NCBI GenBank assembly: GCA_021432605.1
Contig: MU271146.1
Location: 868,001-932,000 of the forward strand
Direction of reading: 5' to 3'
Source of the DNA: Coniochaeta sp. PMI_546
Taxonomy: Eukaryota; Ascomycota; Sordariomycetes; Coniochaetales; Coniochaetaceae
DNA: 64,000 nt
Shown here: positions 52,032 through 63,814 of the stretch, piece by piece
How the letters are laid out: every line of letters starts with the position of its first letter
How positions within the stretch are numbered: the stretch's first letter is position 1
Notes under the pieces: model-generated
What the model was told of the DNA's origin: nothing
Seen by the model: only the letters and a program-made list of their open reading frames with translations
Database searches by the model: none
Program-made: the position numbers and the translations under genes

Positions 52032-53613
52032 TCAGGCGTGGTGGTGGCCCCCCTCGTCTTCCTCGTCCTCCCCCTCCTCTTCATCATATGTGGTCCGGCC
52101 TCCGCGACCACCGACCCTGCTCCGGGCGTGGGACATCGGAAACTGTCCCCGCGCCGTAGGCAATGGCGTCCTGGCGGTGCTTGGCCCGGCTCCCCATCGC
52201 GGCAGACCTGACAGGCCCGCGGGGGGCGGGCGGCTAGAGTAAGGCCCCCCGCGGCCGGCAGAGCTGAAAGCCTGTTGCTGGGGATAAGCGGCCGGCGACG
52301 GTGTGTGGCCCCCCACAAACAACGACGACAGTGGTGCCTCCTGCTGGTGCTGGCCCGAGGCGTGCTGCGGGTTGCGCCAGAGGCTGGCCGCGCCGGGGAG
52401 GTGGTCGATCTCCGACCGGCCCATCGGGGTCGACGGTGCCCGGAAGGAGGAGAGTTGTCGAGCCACCTCGTCGCGGACCAGGGCCTGGATGCTGCCCATC
52501 TGCCGGCGCACCTCGGTCTGGATCAGGAGGTGGATGTCCCCCGTCACCAGGTCGTTTATCTCCAGCATCCGCTGCTCCACCGCATCCCGGACGAGGGTCT
52601 CCACCTCCGGACGGGTGACGGGCACCTGGCGCGGCTGGAAGGGGTTGTCGTTGGCGTCGATGAAGGTGCTGGGGTTGGCACGGTGGCCGAACCCGCCAGA
52701 GAAATTGTTGTTGCCGCTGGGGCCGGAAGGGAAAAGTTGGCGGCGTGTGTTGCCACCGTAGGAGCCTGGCCGACCGGGCGGTGTCTTTGTGGGCGGCGTC
52801 CCCCGCAGCAGATGTCGGATCGAGGGGAGTTCAGTGCTGGGTCCCCCGGCCGGAGCCAGGGTTCCCTTGGCCTCCCCCTCCTCGTCGTCGTCTGTCGTGT
52901 CGATCTTGACTGTCTGGCGTGGCCGAGTGATGGTGGCCGCACCGCCAGTCGATGGAGTTTGGGCGGTTGTGCCCGCGCTGGACACCACTGGACAAAGAGT
53001 TAGCGTCGCTGCGGGCAAGGGCGATGTGATGGTCCACATGAGAAGACTTACGCTTCCGCTTCTTTCTTTTCGGAGCCGCCTCCTCATCATCCTCGTCCTC
53101 GCCGTCCGGAAGGAGGGTCTTCCCCAGGCGTCCTGCCAGTGAGAGTCAGTCAACGACCAGCACTGTTAGACAAAAGGACATGAAGATTGACTTACGCTGC
53201 CGCTTGGCCCAGCGAACACCACCCTCTTCCTGCTTCATCTCGGCCAGGTATGCCTCGACATAGACCTGGGCAAACTTGCTTATGCGGTCTTGCATAACGT
53301 TCTTGTCCCAGTGCTCAGCTACAGCGAGACAAAGTACGTCAATTAGCAATCTGGAGAGCGCAAAGAAATAGGAAAGAAGGACTGGGGCGATAGACTTACC
53401 CAACGTGAGCGCGGTATACTCTCGAAGTGGCTTCTCGCCAGTCTTTGCTCTCTCGGCCGTCATGGCCTCCAACATCTCTTTGGCGAGGGTCTCCCAGGTC
53501 TTCACCTCCGCCTTCTGTGTCTTCTGGTCATGTCCGATGCGCTTGTCGGAGAACGGGATCACCTTTGTCCAGAAGTACTCCTCTTCTGGAGCTGTCCAGA
53601 GCGGGCCGCCCAT
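52032..53613 (-). CDS. Myb/SANT-like protein with acidic and low-complexity tail, 457 aa
   Basis: Four exons on the minus strand: 53613-53400, 53318-53196, 53132-53052 and 52987-52032. The total of 1374 nt is in frame and the three junctions are all phase 1. The N-terminal ~110 residues look like a trihelix or Myb/SANT-like module with spaced Trp and aromatic residues (WTAPEEEYFWTKVIP, WETLAKEML, EHWDKNVMQDRISKFAQVYVEAYL). A basic stretch (PKRKKRKRK region) follows, possibly nuclear targeting. Residues ~200-300 contain a helical segment (DLVTGDIHLLIQTEVRRQMG). The C-terminus is Pro/Arg/Gly-rich and ends with acidic residues and His (GEDEEDEGGHHHA). DNA binding is inferred; no target or pathway can be named. 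Confidence 0.75.
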
Positions 53614-54524
53614 TGTGCTGGAAGAGGTGGAGGAAGAGATAATAGGTGGTGGAGGAAGAGGAAGTAGGTGGTGGAGGAGGATAAAATAGGTCTTTGTCGT
53701 GTCGACAAGAAGAGGTTCGAGACGATAGTAGTCTCTCTGGTTTGGAAAAGAGGAGGTGTTGCAAAGGAAGCTCGAGGCTTTGAAGGATAGAGAACTTGAT
53801 GCTATCGAGAAGATATTCTTCGAGATAGGTAGATGTGTTTGAGCAGTGAGCTTGCAGTTGTCAAGGAAGATCGAAGGCAAGGAAGAGCTTGGTTGAGAGA
53901 TCTGGAGAAGAAAGGAAGTGGAAAGGAAGAGGCCTGGCTGGGGGGAAGGGAAGTCAAGATATAGGTGGAAGAAAGGTTGCAAGTGAATTAACGAACTGAA
54001 TCCTTGCTTGCTGCAGGACAATTCCTTGCCAGCCATGAAATGATGGCTACAATATCTGGTCAAAATTTCATATTCAGGGATACCACTTGGCTGGTGGCCG
54101 AGTTGGCCCAGTCATGGATGGGAGAGGGGGACAATAAGATGGTCATGACCAGGGATTCACTAGAAGGCGGCGGCTTGACACGGCCCACCAGGACTTGGTT
54201 GGTAGACTTCATGAGAGTCTCTGAATCACTCACAGCCATTGTGCAATGATCAAAACTGGGTTTACTGGCCTACTGCGGAAGGCGCTAAGAGTTCGCGCTC
54301 GTCTCGCACCTGTAAGGCGCAGGGTCGTCATCTCGGACAAACTCCTCACCATCACGGCGCTGTCTGCCCTGGAGGCACCACTTCGGAACAGCCAGCCAGT
54401 CACCGCTCAGGCGCTCGGTCCACCATGGCTCATTGCCTGGAGGTTGGTGCAGCAGAGAAATATGATACACGTACAAGTACAAGTACAAGGGACTTTCAAG
54501 TGTATATAGAAGGAGCGACTCGAA
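53614..54524. other. Leader and intergenic region, Myb-like gene and GEP4
   Basis: 911 bp. The part near 53614-53990 is purine-rich on the plus strand, suggesting a long 5' leader for the Myb-like gene. A short acaagt repeat lies at about 54471-54489. No other gene is supported. Confidence 0.45.
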
Positions 54525-55281
54525 TCACTCAAAAGGGTTTGTCGGTTCTGAGGGGGAGAAACCTCGGGAAATTAAGAAAGGTCCGATCCTGTGTTCCATC
54601 CTGGAGAACTGTGCTGGAGTCAGTACCGGATTCAGGGGTAAGCGGTGTTGATGGGCAGACACTCACTATACTCTTCTCTTTCAGGGGCACCACACCGTCC
54701 TTGACCCATATGCCCCAGCTGCCCATCCTGTTTGCGAGCATCATGTCTGTAAACAACCTGTCGCCGACAACTGCAATGTGATGTGGCCCAGTAACACCTG
54801 TGTCTGGGTGTTGGCGGAAGTAGTCCATGATCTCGTCGGCACAGCCAGGCTTCTTGACTCGATGAGAGAGAACAGTGACGCCTGTGGACTTCTCGACTTC
54901 GGAGGCTAGCTTTCCGTCCCTGTCGTAGCTCTGCGCTCCGGATGTATTTGACACTATGAGTAGCCTGCGTCCTGGATATGCAGCTCGCAATGCCTCGAAG
55001 CGTTCCTGACATGGTCAGTGAACAAGCCTGTATATCGTGTTCAGGAATATGCAACTTACCTTGTTGGACTCGTAGACTGTACTGCTCTCGGGATAAGCAA
55101 AGCAGTCGTCCTTGTCAAGGACGACAGCCTTGATGACTGGCTTCCCCTTTTTGGCGTCAAAGGCCTTGTCTAGTGGTATTGGCAGATCATTGAAAGTCGA
55201 GACTGTGGCATGTGGGAGACATAGTGATGGGCTGGCAAGACACCTGAACACGTTCACAAAGCCATTTAAGTTCAGATTCAT
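54525..55281 (-). CDS. GEP4: Phosphatidylglycerophosphate phosphatase, GEP4-like
   Basis: Three exons on the minus strand: 55281-55060, 55005-54667 and 54608-54525; 214 aa. The phosphatase motif VVLDKDDCFAYP (DxDx type, HAD superfamily) lies at about residues 55-66, followed by LLIVSNTSG (motif II) and HIAVVGDRLFTDMMLANRMG (motif IV). The N-terminus MNLNLNGFVNVFRCLASPSL and TFNDLPIPL are typical of Gep4. The enzyme dephosphorylates phosphatidylglycerophosphate on the matrix side of the inner membrane, the step before cardiolipin synthesis (family knowledge). The last exon acceptor (agcacag) was chosen because it restores the family end ...FSRMEHRIGPFLISRGF. The start at 55281 matches the family length. 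Confidence 0.92.
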
Positions 55282-56347
55282 CTTAGGCAATTCGTATCCC
55301 TCAAGCTTTACAACAAGCGTTGATGACGACAAGCACCTCAGTTTGTGAAGGCATTCACCGTTTTACATGGATACTGCATAAACCACCCAAACCGACGTTG
55401 AATTTCCAGTGTTTGGCTCGGCTGGCCCGTGCGCTTGGTGGCATCTCCTTTGCTGCGGGACGGACCGACTGCAAGTTGTTAGTGTAGCCTTCACTATCAC
55501 AGCATAGCGTAGGGAGGAGAGTAACTTTGTCGGTGTTACGGTATCATTTGCACCTTCACTAGGTACTCTAAGTTTGGGATGTCACTGAGGCTTCCAAAAA
55601 GTAGGGTCAACACATTGCAAACCACCTCATCGTGAATCTTGAGATTGAGACAGAAGAAATCATCTCGGTCTAGATTCCAATATCTATCTTTGTGGAGAGT
55701 TCTCCGGCAGATGCAGCTGTAGTATATCCCTGGTGATTCATCGTGCATGTCAACAATATCACATTCCTCTATTGGCCCCCATGAAAGGGTCGAACAAGCC
55801 GTCATGTGCTTAGCTGCACCCTCTTTAAGCACGGCCGCACCGCGTGACATCTCGGCAGCAGCACTCGACAAACGGACCTGATGGAACTTCGACAGTCTTC
55901 TTCGTTGCAGCGCCGGATCGCTTTCCCTAGTCGCTCCTTTAGTAGCTCTTCGATTGGCCTCAATCTACACAAATCCACAGACGGTGAAGTCGTTCTGGTC
56001 GAGCTCAACACCCGGAAGACATCGTGAATACTACCCAGTCATCTATTTTTGCTGCTGTTTTGGTGGTCAAACTGACATGAATAAGAGTACCTTAGCTTAC
56101 CTACCTGTAGTGAAGAGACGCCTACACTGTAGGACGGACCTGACAACCTGGAAGGCATTGCAGCTGAAATCGGCAGGGGTGCCTGCAGAGACTTGAGTGT
56201 GGAGCTCCAGGCGCGGAACCTAAATTGACTTGGCTGAGTTGGCTCGGGCTAAGGCGCGTCTAAATTCAGCACGTCTCCAAATCGATTCTGCGATTGACTT
56301 TGTACGTGACGCATTGAACCGCATAATTCGCGGCTGGATTCTTCAAC
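55282..56347. other. Divergent intergenic region, GEP4 / ORC2
   Basis: 1.07 kb. A minus-strand reading near 55536-55871 (111 residues with a Cys/Trp/Asp-rich block, SPGIYYSCICRRTLHKD) is protein-like but has no recognised homologue. It may be a gene fragment. No promoter motifs are assigned. Confidence 0.4.
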
Positions 56348-58123
56348 ATGGCAAGGAGGAAAACTGCAGCGGTAGAGGATTCCGAGCCGGATAGAAAGAG
56401 TACACCACGCAAGCGAAGAGCCACTGACGACGTGGTCGATAACACAGACGATGAGGCCCAACAACCGACTCCGAGCAAACGCCGGCGGGTCTCAAAGAAC
56501 ACGGTCGCCGATGCAGAAGAGGATGCCATGGAAATTGATGCTGAGCAAGGAGATGAATCTACACCTGCACCTACACCGACGGCCAAAAGGAGAGGGAGAC
56601 CGCCCAAGCAGGCTGCTGTCAATAATGGAGGGTTGGAATCGACACCCAAGTCCAAGGGCAGGACACCAGTGAAAACACCTTCCAAGACCAATGGAGTCAA
56701 TGGCATGGACACTCCCGGCAGGCGAAACGTAGCAGACCGGTCAGCGAGACGGAAAAGTGCCCGAGCGTTGATCGACCGTGTCTTGGGAGATGCGACAAGC
56801 GACGATGAAGAGCGAGACGAGACTATCGCGAGGGAGATATACGAGTCAAGTGGCGCGGAAGAGGAGTCTGCAGAGGAGGATGTGGACACAGAACTGGCAG
56901 AGGACTCTGCTGCTGTGGCAGACACTCCGTCGAAGACACCTGGCCGGAAGAAGAGAGCCGCGCGGAAGAGATCACCAACACCGCCCCGAGACCTGCCCCC
57001 TCACGAGCAATATTTCTACCAAAATAAACCCGGACTCGCGAAAACTTCGAACAACAATCTGTCATCACTAGATTTGCTTACGCATGACGAATACTTTACT
57101 GTGTTGCGAAAGCTAAATGAACCCCATGCCGAAGAGATACGAAATCTCCAGTCGTTACATGCCGGAAACTTTGCAGAATGGGCATTTGAGCTGTCTCAGG
57201 GGTTCAGCATCTGCCTCTACGGGTATGGCTCGAAGAGGGGTCTGTTACGAGAGTTTGCGACACACCTCTACTCAAGGACGGAAGACCACACACAATCGAA
57301 GATCGTTGTGGTCAATGGCTACGTCCGGACCACCTCGGCCCGAGAGATCTTGACGACCATTGGCAGTGCCGTCGACCCATCGCAGAAGATCGCTTCAGGC
57401 AACCCTATGACTATGGTACATAACCTCTTGTCCCTCCTATCATCACACGAGACGACGGTCACCCTCGTCATCAACTCCATCGACGCGCAGCCCCTTCGCA
57501 AGCAAGGTATACAATCCATCCTAGCTCGACTAGCAGCCCACCCACAGGTGCGACTTATTTGCTCGGCCGATACACCGGACTTTTCACTCCTATGGGACAG
57601 TGGGCTCCGATCCTCATTCAACTTCGTCTTCCACAACGGCACCACATTCGCACCTCTTACAGCCGAGATCGATGTTGTCGACGAAGTGCACGAGCTGCTA
57701 GGCAGGAAAGCGCGGCGGGTGGGCGGGAAGGAAGGAGTCACGTTTGTGCTGCGCAGTCTCCCAGAGAATGCGAAGAATCTGTTTAGGCTACTCGTTACCG
57801 AGGTGCTGGTCGCTATGGACGATGGCAGCGGTGCGAGTGCGGAGGGCACAGGTGTCGAGTACAGGATGCTCTACAACAAGGCGGTCGAGGAGTTCATCTG
57901 CAGTTCTGAGATGGCTTTCAGGACTCTGTTGAAGGAGTGAGTTGTCCCTATCTCCCTCACTCGTCCAACACCTCTTTGTACGGGATCCAACAGCTAACAT
58001 ACAAGCAGATTCCACGACCACCAAATGATAACCAGCCAAAAGGACATTCTAGGCACTGAGCTGCTAGGTTTGCCTTTTAGGAAAGACGAACTCGAGGCCA
58101 TTTTGGAGGACTTGATGTCATGA
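56348..58123 (+). CDS. ORC2: Origin recognition complex subunit 2
   Basis: Exons 56348-57936 and 58009-58123 with a 72-bp intron; 567 aa. Residues 1-~210 are disordered, Lys/Ser/Thr/Pro-rich, with AT-hook-like RRGRPPK and many SP/TP sites for possible CDK control. The conserved ORC2 part begins near residue 215: HEQYFYQNKPG, LLTHDEYFTVLRKL, QGFSICLYGYGSKRGLLREF (the degenerate AAA+ nucleotide site), RLICSADTP, FNFVFHNGTTFAPL and the C-terminal winged helix ending EFHDHQMITSQKD...ELEAILEDLMS. ORC2 is one of six ORC subunits that load MCM at origins (family knowledge). The intron junction GA|A gives E-F-H and restores the conserved FHDHQ block. It is followed by the NAD kinase gene. Confidence 0.95.
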
Positions 58124-58568
58124 GCCATGATATCCACGAAGAAAGCATATTGGACGGAGTTCACAGGAGCATAGCGATCAATGACGACAGCATCATTCAA
58201 ATTGTCCTTTGCACAGCTCACTGATCCATTCCGCAGTGAATCGCTACTAATGACAGAGCAAAACTACCCCCGTATTGCGGGCTAGCTGCTCCGTCAAAGT
58301 CCGCCGATCACCCCTGTAAGCGCCTATGCATTTATGACGTCTTTCACGAACTAAGCCATTGATTGAACTACCCCTCCACCCCGCAGAGTGCATTCAATGG
58401 CCTGAATCAGCACCAGAGGAAGCGCACACGAGCTTTTACAGTTTGGCACCCCTACAGCCTTTGACACAGCACTCAACCTTCTCGGCGCTGAGCTGAGATT
58501 AAGCTTTTGTCCCCTATTCCAGATACCAAGCTTTTTAAATATCCCGCCACCTCCACTCCTCTCTCTCC
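58124..58568. other. Intergenic region upstream of the NAD kinase gene
   Basis: 445 bp, pyrimidine-rich toward the start at 58569. No site is assigned. Confidence 0.4.
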
Positions 58569-60662
58569 ATGGCCTCGAATCTACACCTTCAAACGCGCAA
58601 CATGGAGCGCGTCACGTCTCAAGAGAGCCCATACGGCGGCGACGGGCACTCGAGCGCCAGCGACGAGGATGCCAACCCTGTAGAGGTAGACACAAACCCC
58701 CTCTCAACTCCCATCTCAAATCTGCCCCAAAACCCAGCCAGCTAACAACCCGTCCCCTACGTCGCAGGTCATGTTCGACCCCTCCTCCCCCTACCGTCGC
58801 AAGTCCTCCCTCGTCACCTCGGACGCCACGCCCATGCTGCGCCGCACCCAGACGAACAAGACCCAGTGTCTAGTCCACCAGTTCCTCGAGTCCCAGCGCC
58901 GCGTCCGGCAGCAGGCGCGCTACCCCCCGGCCATCGACGAGCAGTACGAGCACGAACACGAACACCGACACCACGGCCGAACGACAGGCGACCTCGACGC
59001 CGTCTCCAGACCGCGGCACAAGTCCCAGCCCGCCGCAAACCACAAACACGTCTCCCACGCCGTCGACGCAACGTCAGAAATGGGCCTGGACCGCGTCCTC
59101 GACGCAAAGGGCAGCAGCGAGTCCTCCTCCCGCTCGCGCGAGCCAAGCCAGGTCCGCAAGGCCAGGACAGCCGCCGCGCGGGAGGGCGGGGCGCATCCCG
59201 CGCTCACGGGACTGTCTCTCCAAGACGGCCTAGAGGAAGAGGAAGATCCCGAGACGGAGGGCGAGATAGGACAGGTGGACGAGAAGCTGTGGACGAGCGA
59301 CATCGCGGCGCCGCGGGCCAAGGACAGGGACGAGCTTCCCCCCGCCGGCACGCCGCCGCCGCAGAGCGAGGCGGACGAGCTGCGGTCCCGGCTGCTGACT
59401 AAGAAGCAGCTCAGTGAGATGGCGTGGGGGGTCAGGGAGCTCAGCAGGAGGTTGGGGAGTGTGCGGCTCAAGTTCAGGGCGAGGAGTATCTTCTTGTTGA
59501 CTAAGATCTACGATCAGGACCTGATTCCCAAGACGAGGGAGCTGGCGGGTTGGTTGTTGAGTCCCGAGCGGAAGGTGAGGTATGTGATCTACGTGGAGCG
59601 GGAGCTGAGGGACAATAAGAAGTTTGACGCCAAGGGTCTGGTGGAGGAGGTCAAGGGGCGGTATGCGCAGGCTGGAGAGGATGGGGAGGATGTGGCGAGG
59701 CGGTTGAGGTGCTGGGACGAGCATATGTGTCGCACCCGGCCGCACACGTTCGATTTCGTCATCACGCTGGGCGGTGACGGCACGGTGCTGTATGCCAGCT
59801 GGCTGTTTCAGCGGATCGTGCCGCCGGTGCTGAGTTTCTCGCTGGGCAGTCTGGGGTTCTTGACGAAGTTTGACTTTGAGGGGTACCAACAAACGCTGAC
59901 GACGGCGTTCAATTCCGGGGTTACGGTCAGCTTGAGGCTGAGGTTTGAGGGGACGATTATGCGGAGTCAGAGGAAGAAGATCGAGGCCGTGAGCGAGACG
60001 AGTGACGACGAGGAGGCGGAGAGGCATAGGCAGAGAGACCTGGTGGAGGAGTTGGTCGGGGAGGAGCAGGATGACGAGCATACGCATCGCCCAGATGGGA
60101 CGTATGAGATTTTGAATGAGATTGTTGTTGATCGGGGGCCGAATCCGAGTAAGTTTATCTCGTGTCTCTTCTTGTTTCTACTTTAACATCGTTTGGAAAC
60201 TGACAACCAGGGCCAGCAATGTCCTACACCGAGATCTTCGGCGACGACGAGCACTTCACCTCCGTCCTGGCCGACGGTATCTGCGTCTCCACGCCCACAG
60301 GCTCGACGGCCTACAACCTCGCGGCCGGCGGCTCGCTGTGCCACCCGGAGAACCCAGTCATGCTCGTCACGTCCATCTGCGCACACACGCTGTCCTTCCG
60401 GCCCATCATCCTGCCCGACACGATCGTGCTGCGCATCGGGGTGCCGTACGACGCGCGGACGAGCTCGTGGGCGAGCTTCGACGGCCGGGAGAGGACGGAG
60501 CTGAACCCCGGTGATTACGTGACGATTAGCGCTAGTCGGTACCCGTTTGCGTCGGTACAGGCTCCTGGGAGGAGGAGTGAGGAGTGGATTAATAGCATTA
60601 GCGGGAAGCTTGGGTGGAATACGAGGCAGAAACAGAAGGCTTTCAAGGAGTGGGATAAGTGA
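58569..60662 (+). CDS. UTR1: NAD(+)/NADH kinase, UTR1 type
   Basis: Exons 58569-58685, 58768-60148 and 60211-60662; 649 aa. The N-terminal ~250 residues are low-complexity with acidic and His-rich stretches. The kinase core has FDFVITLGGDGTVLYASWLF (GGDG motif, about residue 373), FSLGSLGFLTKF, LNEIVVDRGPNP (NE/D motif) and ADGICVSTPTGSTAYNLAAGGS. The enzyme phosphorylates NAD(H) to NADP(H). Several cytosolic fungal forms have such long N-termini. There is no clear presequence, so the cytosolic UTR1/YEF1 group is favoured over mitochondrial POS5 (inference). An acidic loop (SDDEEAERHRQRDLVEELV) inserts in the C-terminal domain. ATG 58569 gives an 11-residue extension over ATG 58602; either may be used. 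Confidence 0.93.
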
Positions 60663-61475
60663 GTGTGTCCTTGTTACTCTCCCGACGCAGCCTGAGATTG
60701 AGTTGAGAGGTTCCCAGTTGGTCTGATGGCTGTGACAAGCCTGGCAAGCCAAGAGGAGTTCGGTCAAGAGGAGCGAAGGAGATGCGGACAATTGAAAGTT
60801 CCTTTCGGGGTTTACGGGGGGGGGAAGACATGAGTACGACATGATCTTCTCGAAGCAAATGGCATGGTTGACTGAATTCTCCGGCCGGAGACTTTCAAGA
60901 CCACAGAAGCTTTGTGATTGGTGTGTCTGAGTGTACGCTGCACGGTCGATCCGACGGGTGAAACCCGCATGAGGCTCAAAACAAGGTGTGAGCGGGATCT
61001 GCGGCGAGTGGTCAATCCAGGAGCTCCGGAAGTACAAGCAAGCCCGGTTTTAGCCAAGGAGTTTCGAAAGCCTGGGCAATGACTTGGTATGGACGTCTAC
61101 ATGGTATAACCATGCTCTTTCACGTTCGATAGCTGTGGAGTAGGACGATCCTCAACGAGAGGGAGAAGACGGAGAACACGAACACCAGGTTATGTACAGT
61201 ACATACCCTTGTTTGGAAAAGCAATCATGTCTATTATCCGCTACGAAACCAAGAACATCGAAGCGACCCGGTAGCTAGGCTTGGGCAATGCGATCAGTCC
61301 AACGTCCGGCTCAGCAACTTGACTTCAACGCCCGTTCTAGTGAGATATCCATGACACCCGTAAGCAACCCGAGTTTATGTACGCCTGGCCCCATTCTGTC
61401 CCATCCGAGGACAGCCCTGAATACACGAGAGAGGTAAGGAAATGTTTGTTATCCGTGCTTGACTTTCCTTTTGAC
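60663..61475. other. Intergenic region between convergent genes
   Basis: About 810 bp. A G-run of about 10 lies near 60816. No gene or RNA is recognised. Confidence 0.4.
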
Positions 61476-62625
61476 TTAGTCCTCATCCTCGTCATCGCCA
61501 ACCTCCTCCACAAAGGTTAGCGTAACACCTGCATCGCCATCGACATTGAGATTGACCGAGTCGAGGGTGTCGCTACGCTTCGAGACCTTAGTGGATTCCG
61601 GGACGGAAGGGGCCAGGTTGCGGGCGGCGAGCTCTTCACTCGAGGCTTGTAGAGCTGTGACGACTATCATTAGTATGCTTATCGTCATATGTTGCGAGGT
61701 TTCACAATAACCGAGGTAATCCGATGGAAAGAGTCAAACTAAGGCAGAAACAGGCTTCTTCGGTACTCACAGGCAGGGACACCCCGACGAACGTACATAG
61801 TGGTCACCTTAGCCCGGCGCCTGGGGGAAGACGCCTCATCGACGTCACGCTTGGCCGCGGCAACAACGGCGCCCTCCGCAGCACCAGCGCCAGCAGCAGC
61901 TTCAGCACCAGCCTCGGCACCCTTGCCAGGCCGGGCAGCCGCAGTCGGGTTGTTGTCGACGATGATGCCGACACCCGATCCCTCAGCGCCGGTTCCGAGC
62001 TGAACCTTCGGTCCCTTGGTAAGGGCGGCCTCGGCGAACTTGAGCGCGCGGTCGAAGCCGGTCAGGTCACGCTTGCCCACGGAAGGGGCATTGACCTCGG
62101 TGTCGCGGGGAGCGATCTCCTTGCCCATGCCTTGAAGGGCAGCAATCTGCGAGGCCTTTTACGCGAAGCAGGTGAGTTAGCGATTGCTCAAGTTCAGCCA
62201 TAGGCAGTATATAGACATACTTGTTCGGAGAGACCTGTGTCACCGGTAGCCGCGGCAGCGACTGCCTCGGGTTGTGCTGCAGGGGCAGCTGCAGCCGCCT
62301 CGGTAGCAGGGGCGGCGGCGGGAGCGGCGGCAGCACCGGCTGTGGCTCCTGCTGCGGCATTAACCGCAGCACCTTCCAGAGCGTTGATCAAATTCGACAC
62401 ATCTGTCCTACCTCCAAAGCTGATTTCACCATCACCTGTTTGGTAGAGTAAGCATTGTGTCTCTGTCTTCAGTCCCGGGTGGCCTAGACCATCCACTGCC
62501 GGGGTATTGGAGGCTGGGGGTCCAAACTAACCAACTACCAAGGCTGGAGAGTAGGCACCAAGGTTGATATTAAGGGGAAGTGCAGCGGCCAAGCCGGCGA
62601 AGACCACAAATCGATAGCTGACCAT
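61476..62625 (-). CDS. Secreted Ala-rich protein with dibasic sites, 290 aa
   Basis: Four exons on the minus strand: 62625-62532, 62435-62221, 62155-61771 and 61654-61476; 873 nt, in frame. The N-terminus (MVSYRFVVFAGLAAALPLNI) looks like a signal peptide, with cleavage probable around residue 15-17. Then follow INLGAYSPALVVGDGEISFGG, a long Ala/Pro-rich spacer, and repeated basic sites: SVGKRDLTGFDRAL, AAAKRDVDEASSPRRRAKV, YVRRGVPA and KVSKRSDTLDSV. The tail is acidic (FVEEVGDDEDED). The KR sites are candidate Kex2 cleavage points. No family is recognised; it could be a processed secreted peptide precursor, a surface protein or an effector. The 1.2 kb upstream are dense in GCCARG sites, suggesting pH control (inference). 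Confidence 0.72.
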
Positions 62626-63814
62626 CTTGGCTGTTTGATATGCTCAGTGGATTTCGCGGTATGGGGTTGATGTTCTTGTTTCTTGGCGAATAATAGAAAG
62701 AAGGCTTGTTGTACAAAAGGCGACCAGCGACGTCCAGCGATAGAAGCGAAGAGAAACAAGAAAGATGAAACAGAAAACGGAGAAGGGACAGATGTGTACA
62801 ATGAGCGCAGCTGATCAGAAGAGAAGAAAGTGGTTCGATGCGAGGGCCATGGCAGGACTCATATACCTGCCATGCCCTGGCAAAGGCTTGAGTGTTGCTT
62901 AGGGCACGGGGGTGTCTTGAGGGAGTCTGCCAAGGGCCAAGAAAAGCCAAGATAGAGTCAAGTTGGAAGTGTGAAGCATCAGATCAGCGACTGTCTGGAC
63001 CTTTCTCGATCGGTGGGCAAGTGGATATCGCCGCCGGCGAGGTATCACCAAGTCTATCGCTGATTCACTCATTCTGCTGGGGAGCACCCAATCACAGGGC
63101 ATAGAAGCGTGCTACCGCCAAGAGAGAGAAAACAATGCCAGTTGTTCATGAAACGCGGTTGACACTGGTCGACAGCGACAGGTTCTGTATAGATAGGAGG
63201 CTGGATAGGACACAGTTCCCATCGAGGTGGAGAACCGCCTGGACCGCCGCGGTGAGCTTGGGGGAGAGACCCCAGGGCCAAGGGTATCGAATGCTGAAGC
63301 AATGAGGAGGTGTAAATAGAGGCTTGGCTGAGGAAGCCAAGAAGGGTCAAGACGGCAGCCAGATCGCCCCCAATGCAGTCTCAATGCTTGCTCCCTGGCA
63401 GAGGTCGTCGTCAGAGTGGGTCAGTCACACTTGAGACCTTGCCAAGAGCCTCAAAGCGTGCCAAGAGCACGAGCGTCGGGGAGGTTGAACAAATGCCGGC
63501 AGCTCCACCTCCACCACGCCGCCCGACTCAAGCTTTGGACGACCAGCATCGAAGTTGGAGATACCCAATAGAGAGACTGGGACAGTTTGTTAGCATAGCT
63601 CAAGGGTCGGTGACTGCCAAGTGCCAAGGTGATGGAAAGTGGTTGGAGACGCCTCAGCTTCGGGGGCCATGTGTAGTATGTTAGATGATCAGACAGCGCA
63701 ACGAGTCGAACACGGTGCAGAATGTACAGGTGGAGAGGCTAGTTGATCACTGCTGCCATCGGATCTTGGAATTGATGCAGCGAAGCTTCTGACATCTTTT
63801 GGTGATTGCTTGGC
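62626..63814 (-). promoter_or_regulatory. Cluster of 16 GCCARG (PacC-type) hexamers upstream of the secreted-protein gene
   Basis: Counted by eye on both strands. GCCAAG or its complement CTTGGC starts at 62626, 62682, 62929, 62936, 62946, 63117, 63277, 63323, 63336, 63441, 63460, 63616, 63623 and 63809; GCCAGG-type (as CCTGGC) at 62876 and 63394. That is 16 sites in about 1.2 kb, against roughly one expected by chance. GCCARG is the established core site of the ambient-pH regulator PacC. Three sites fall within 62929-62951, and one abuts the start codon. Confidence 0.75.

Noticed and set aside
55536-55871. 111-residue minus-strand reading frame with a Cys/Trp/Asp-rich block
   Set aside because: Protein-like but without a recognisable family, introns or a partner exon. 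Kept only as a possible fragment in the intergenic note.
58866-60087. Long open frames on both strands over the NAD kinase gene
   Set aside because: GC-rich shadows; only the kinase frame carries GGDG and TPTGSTAY motifs.
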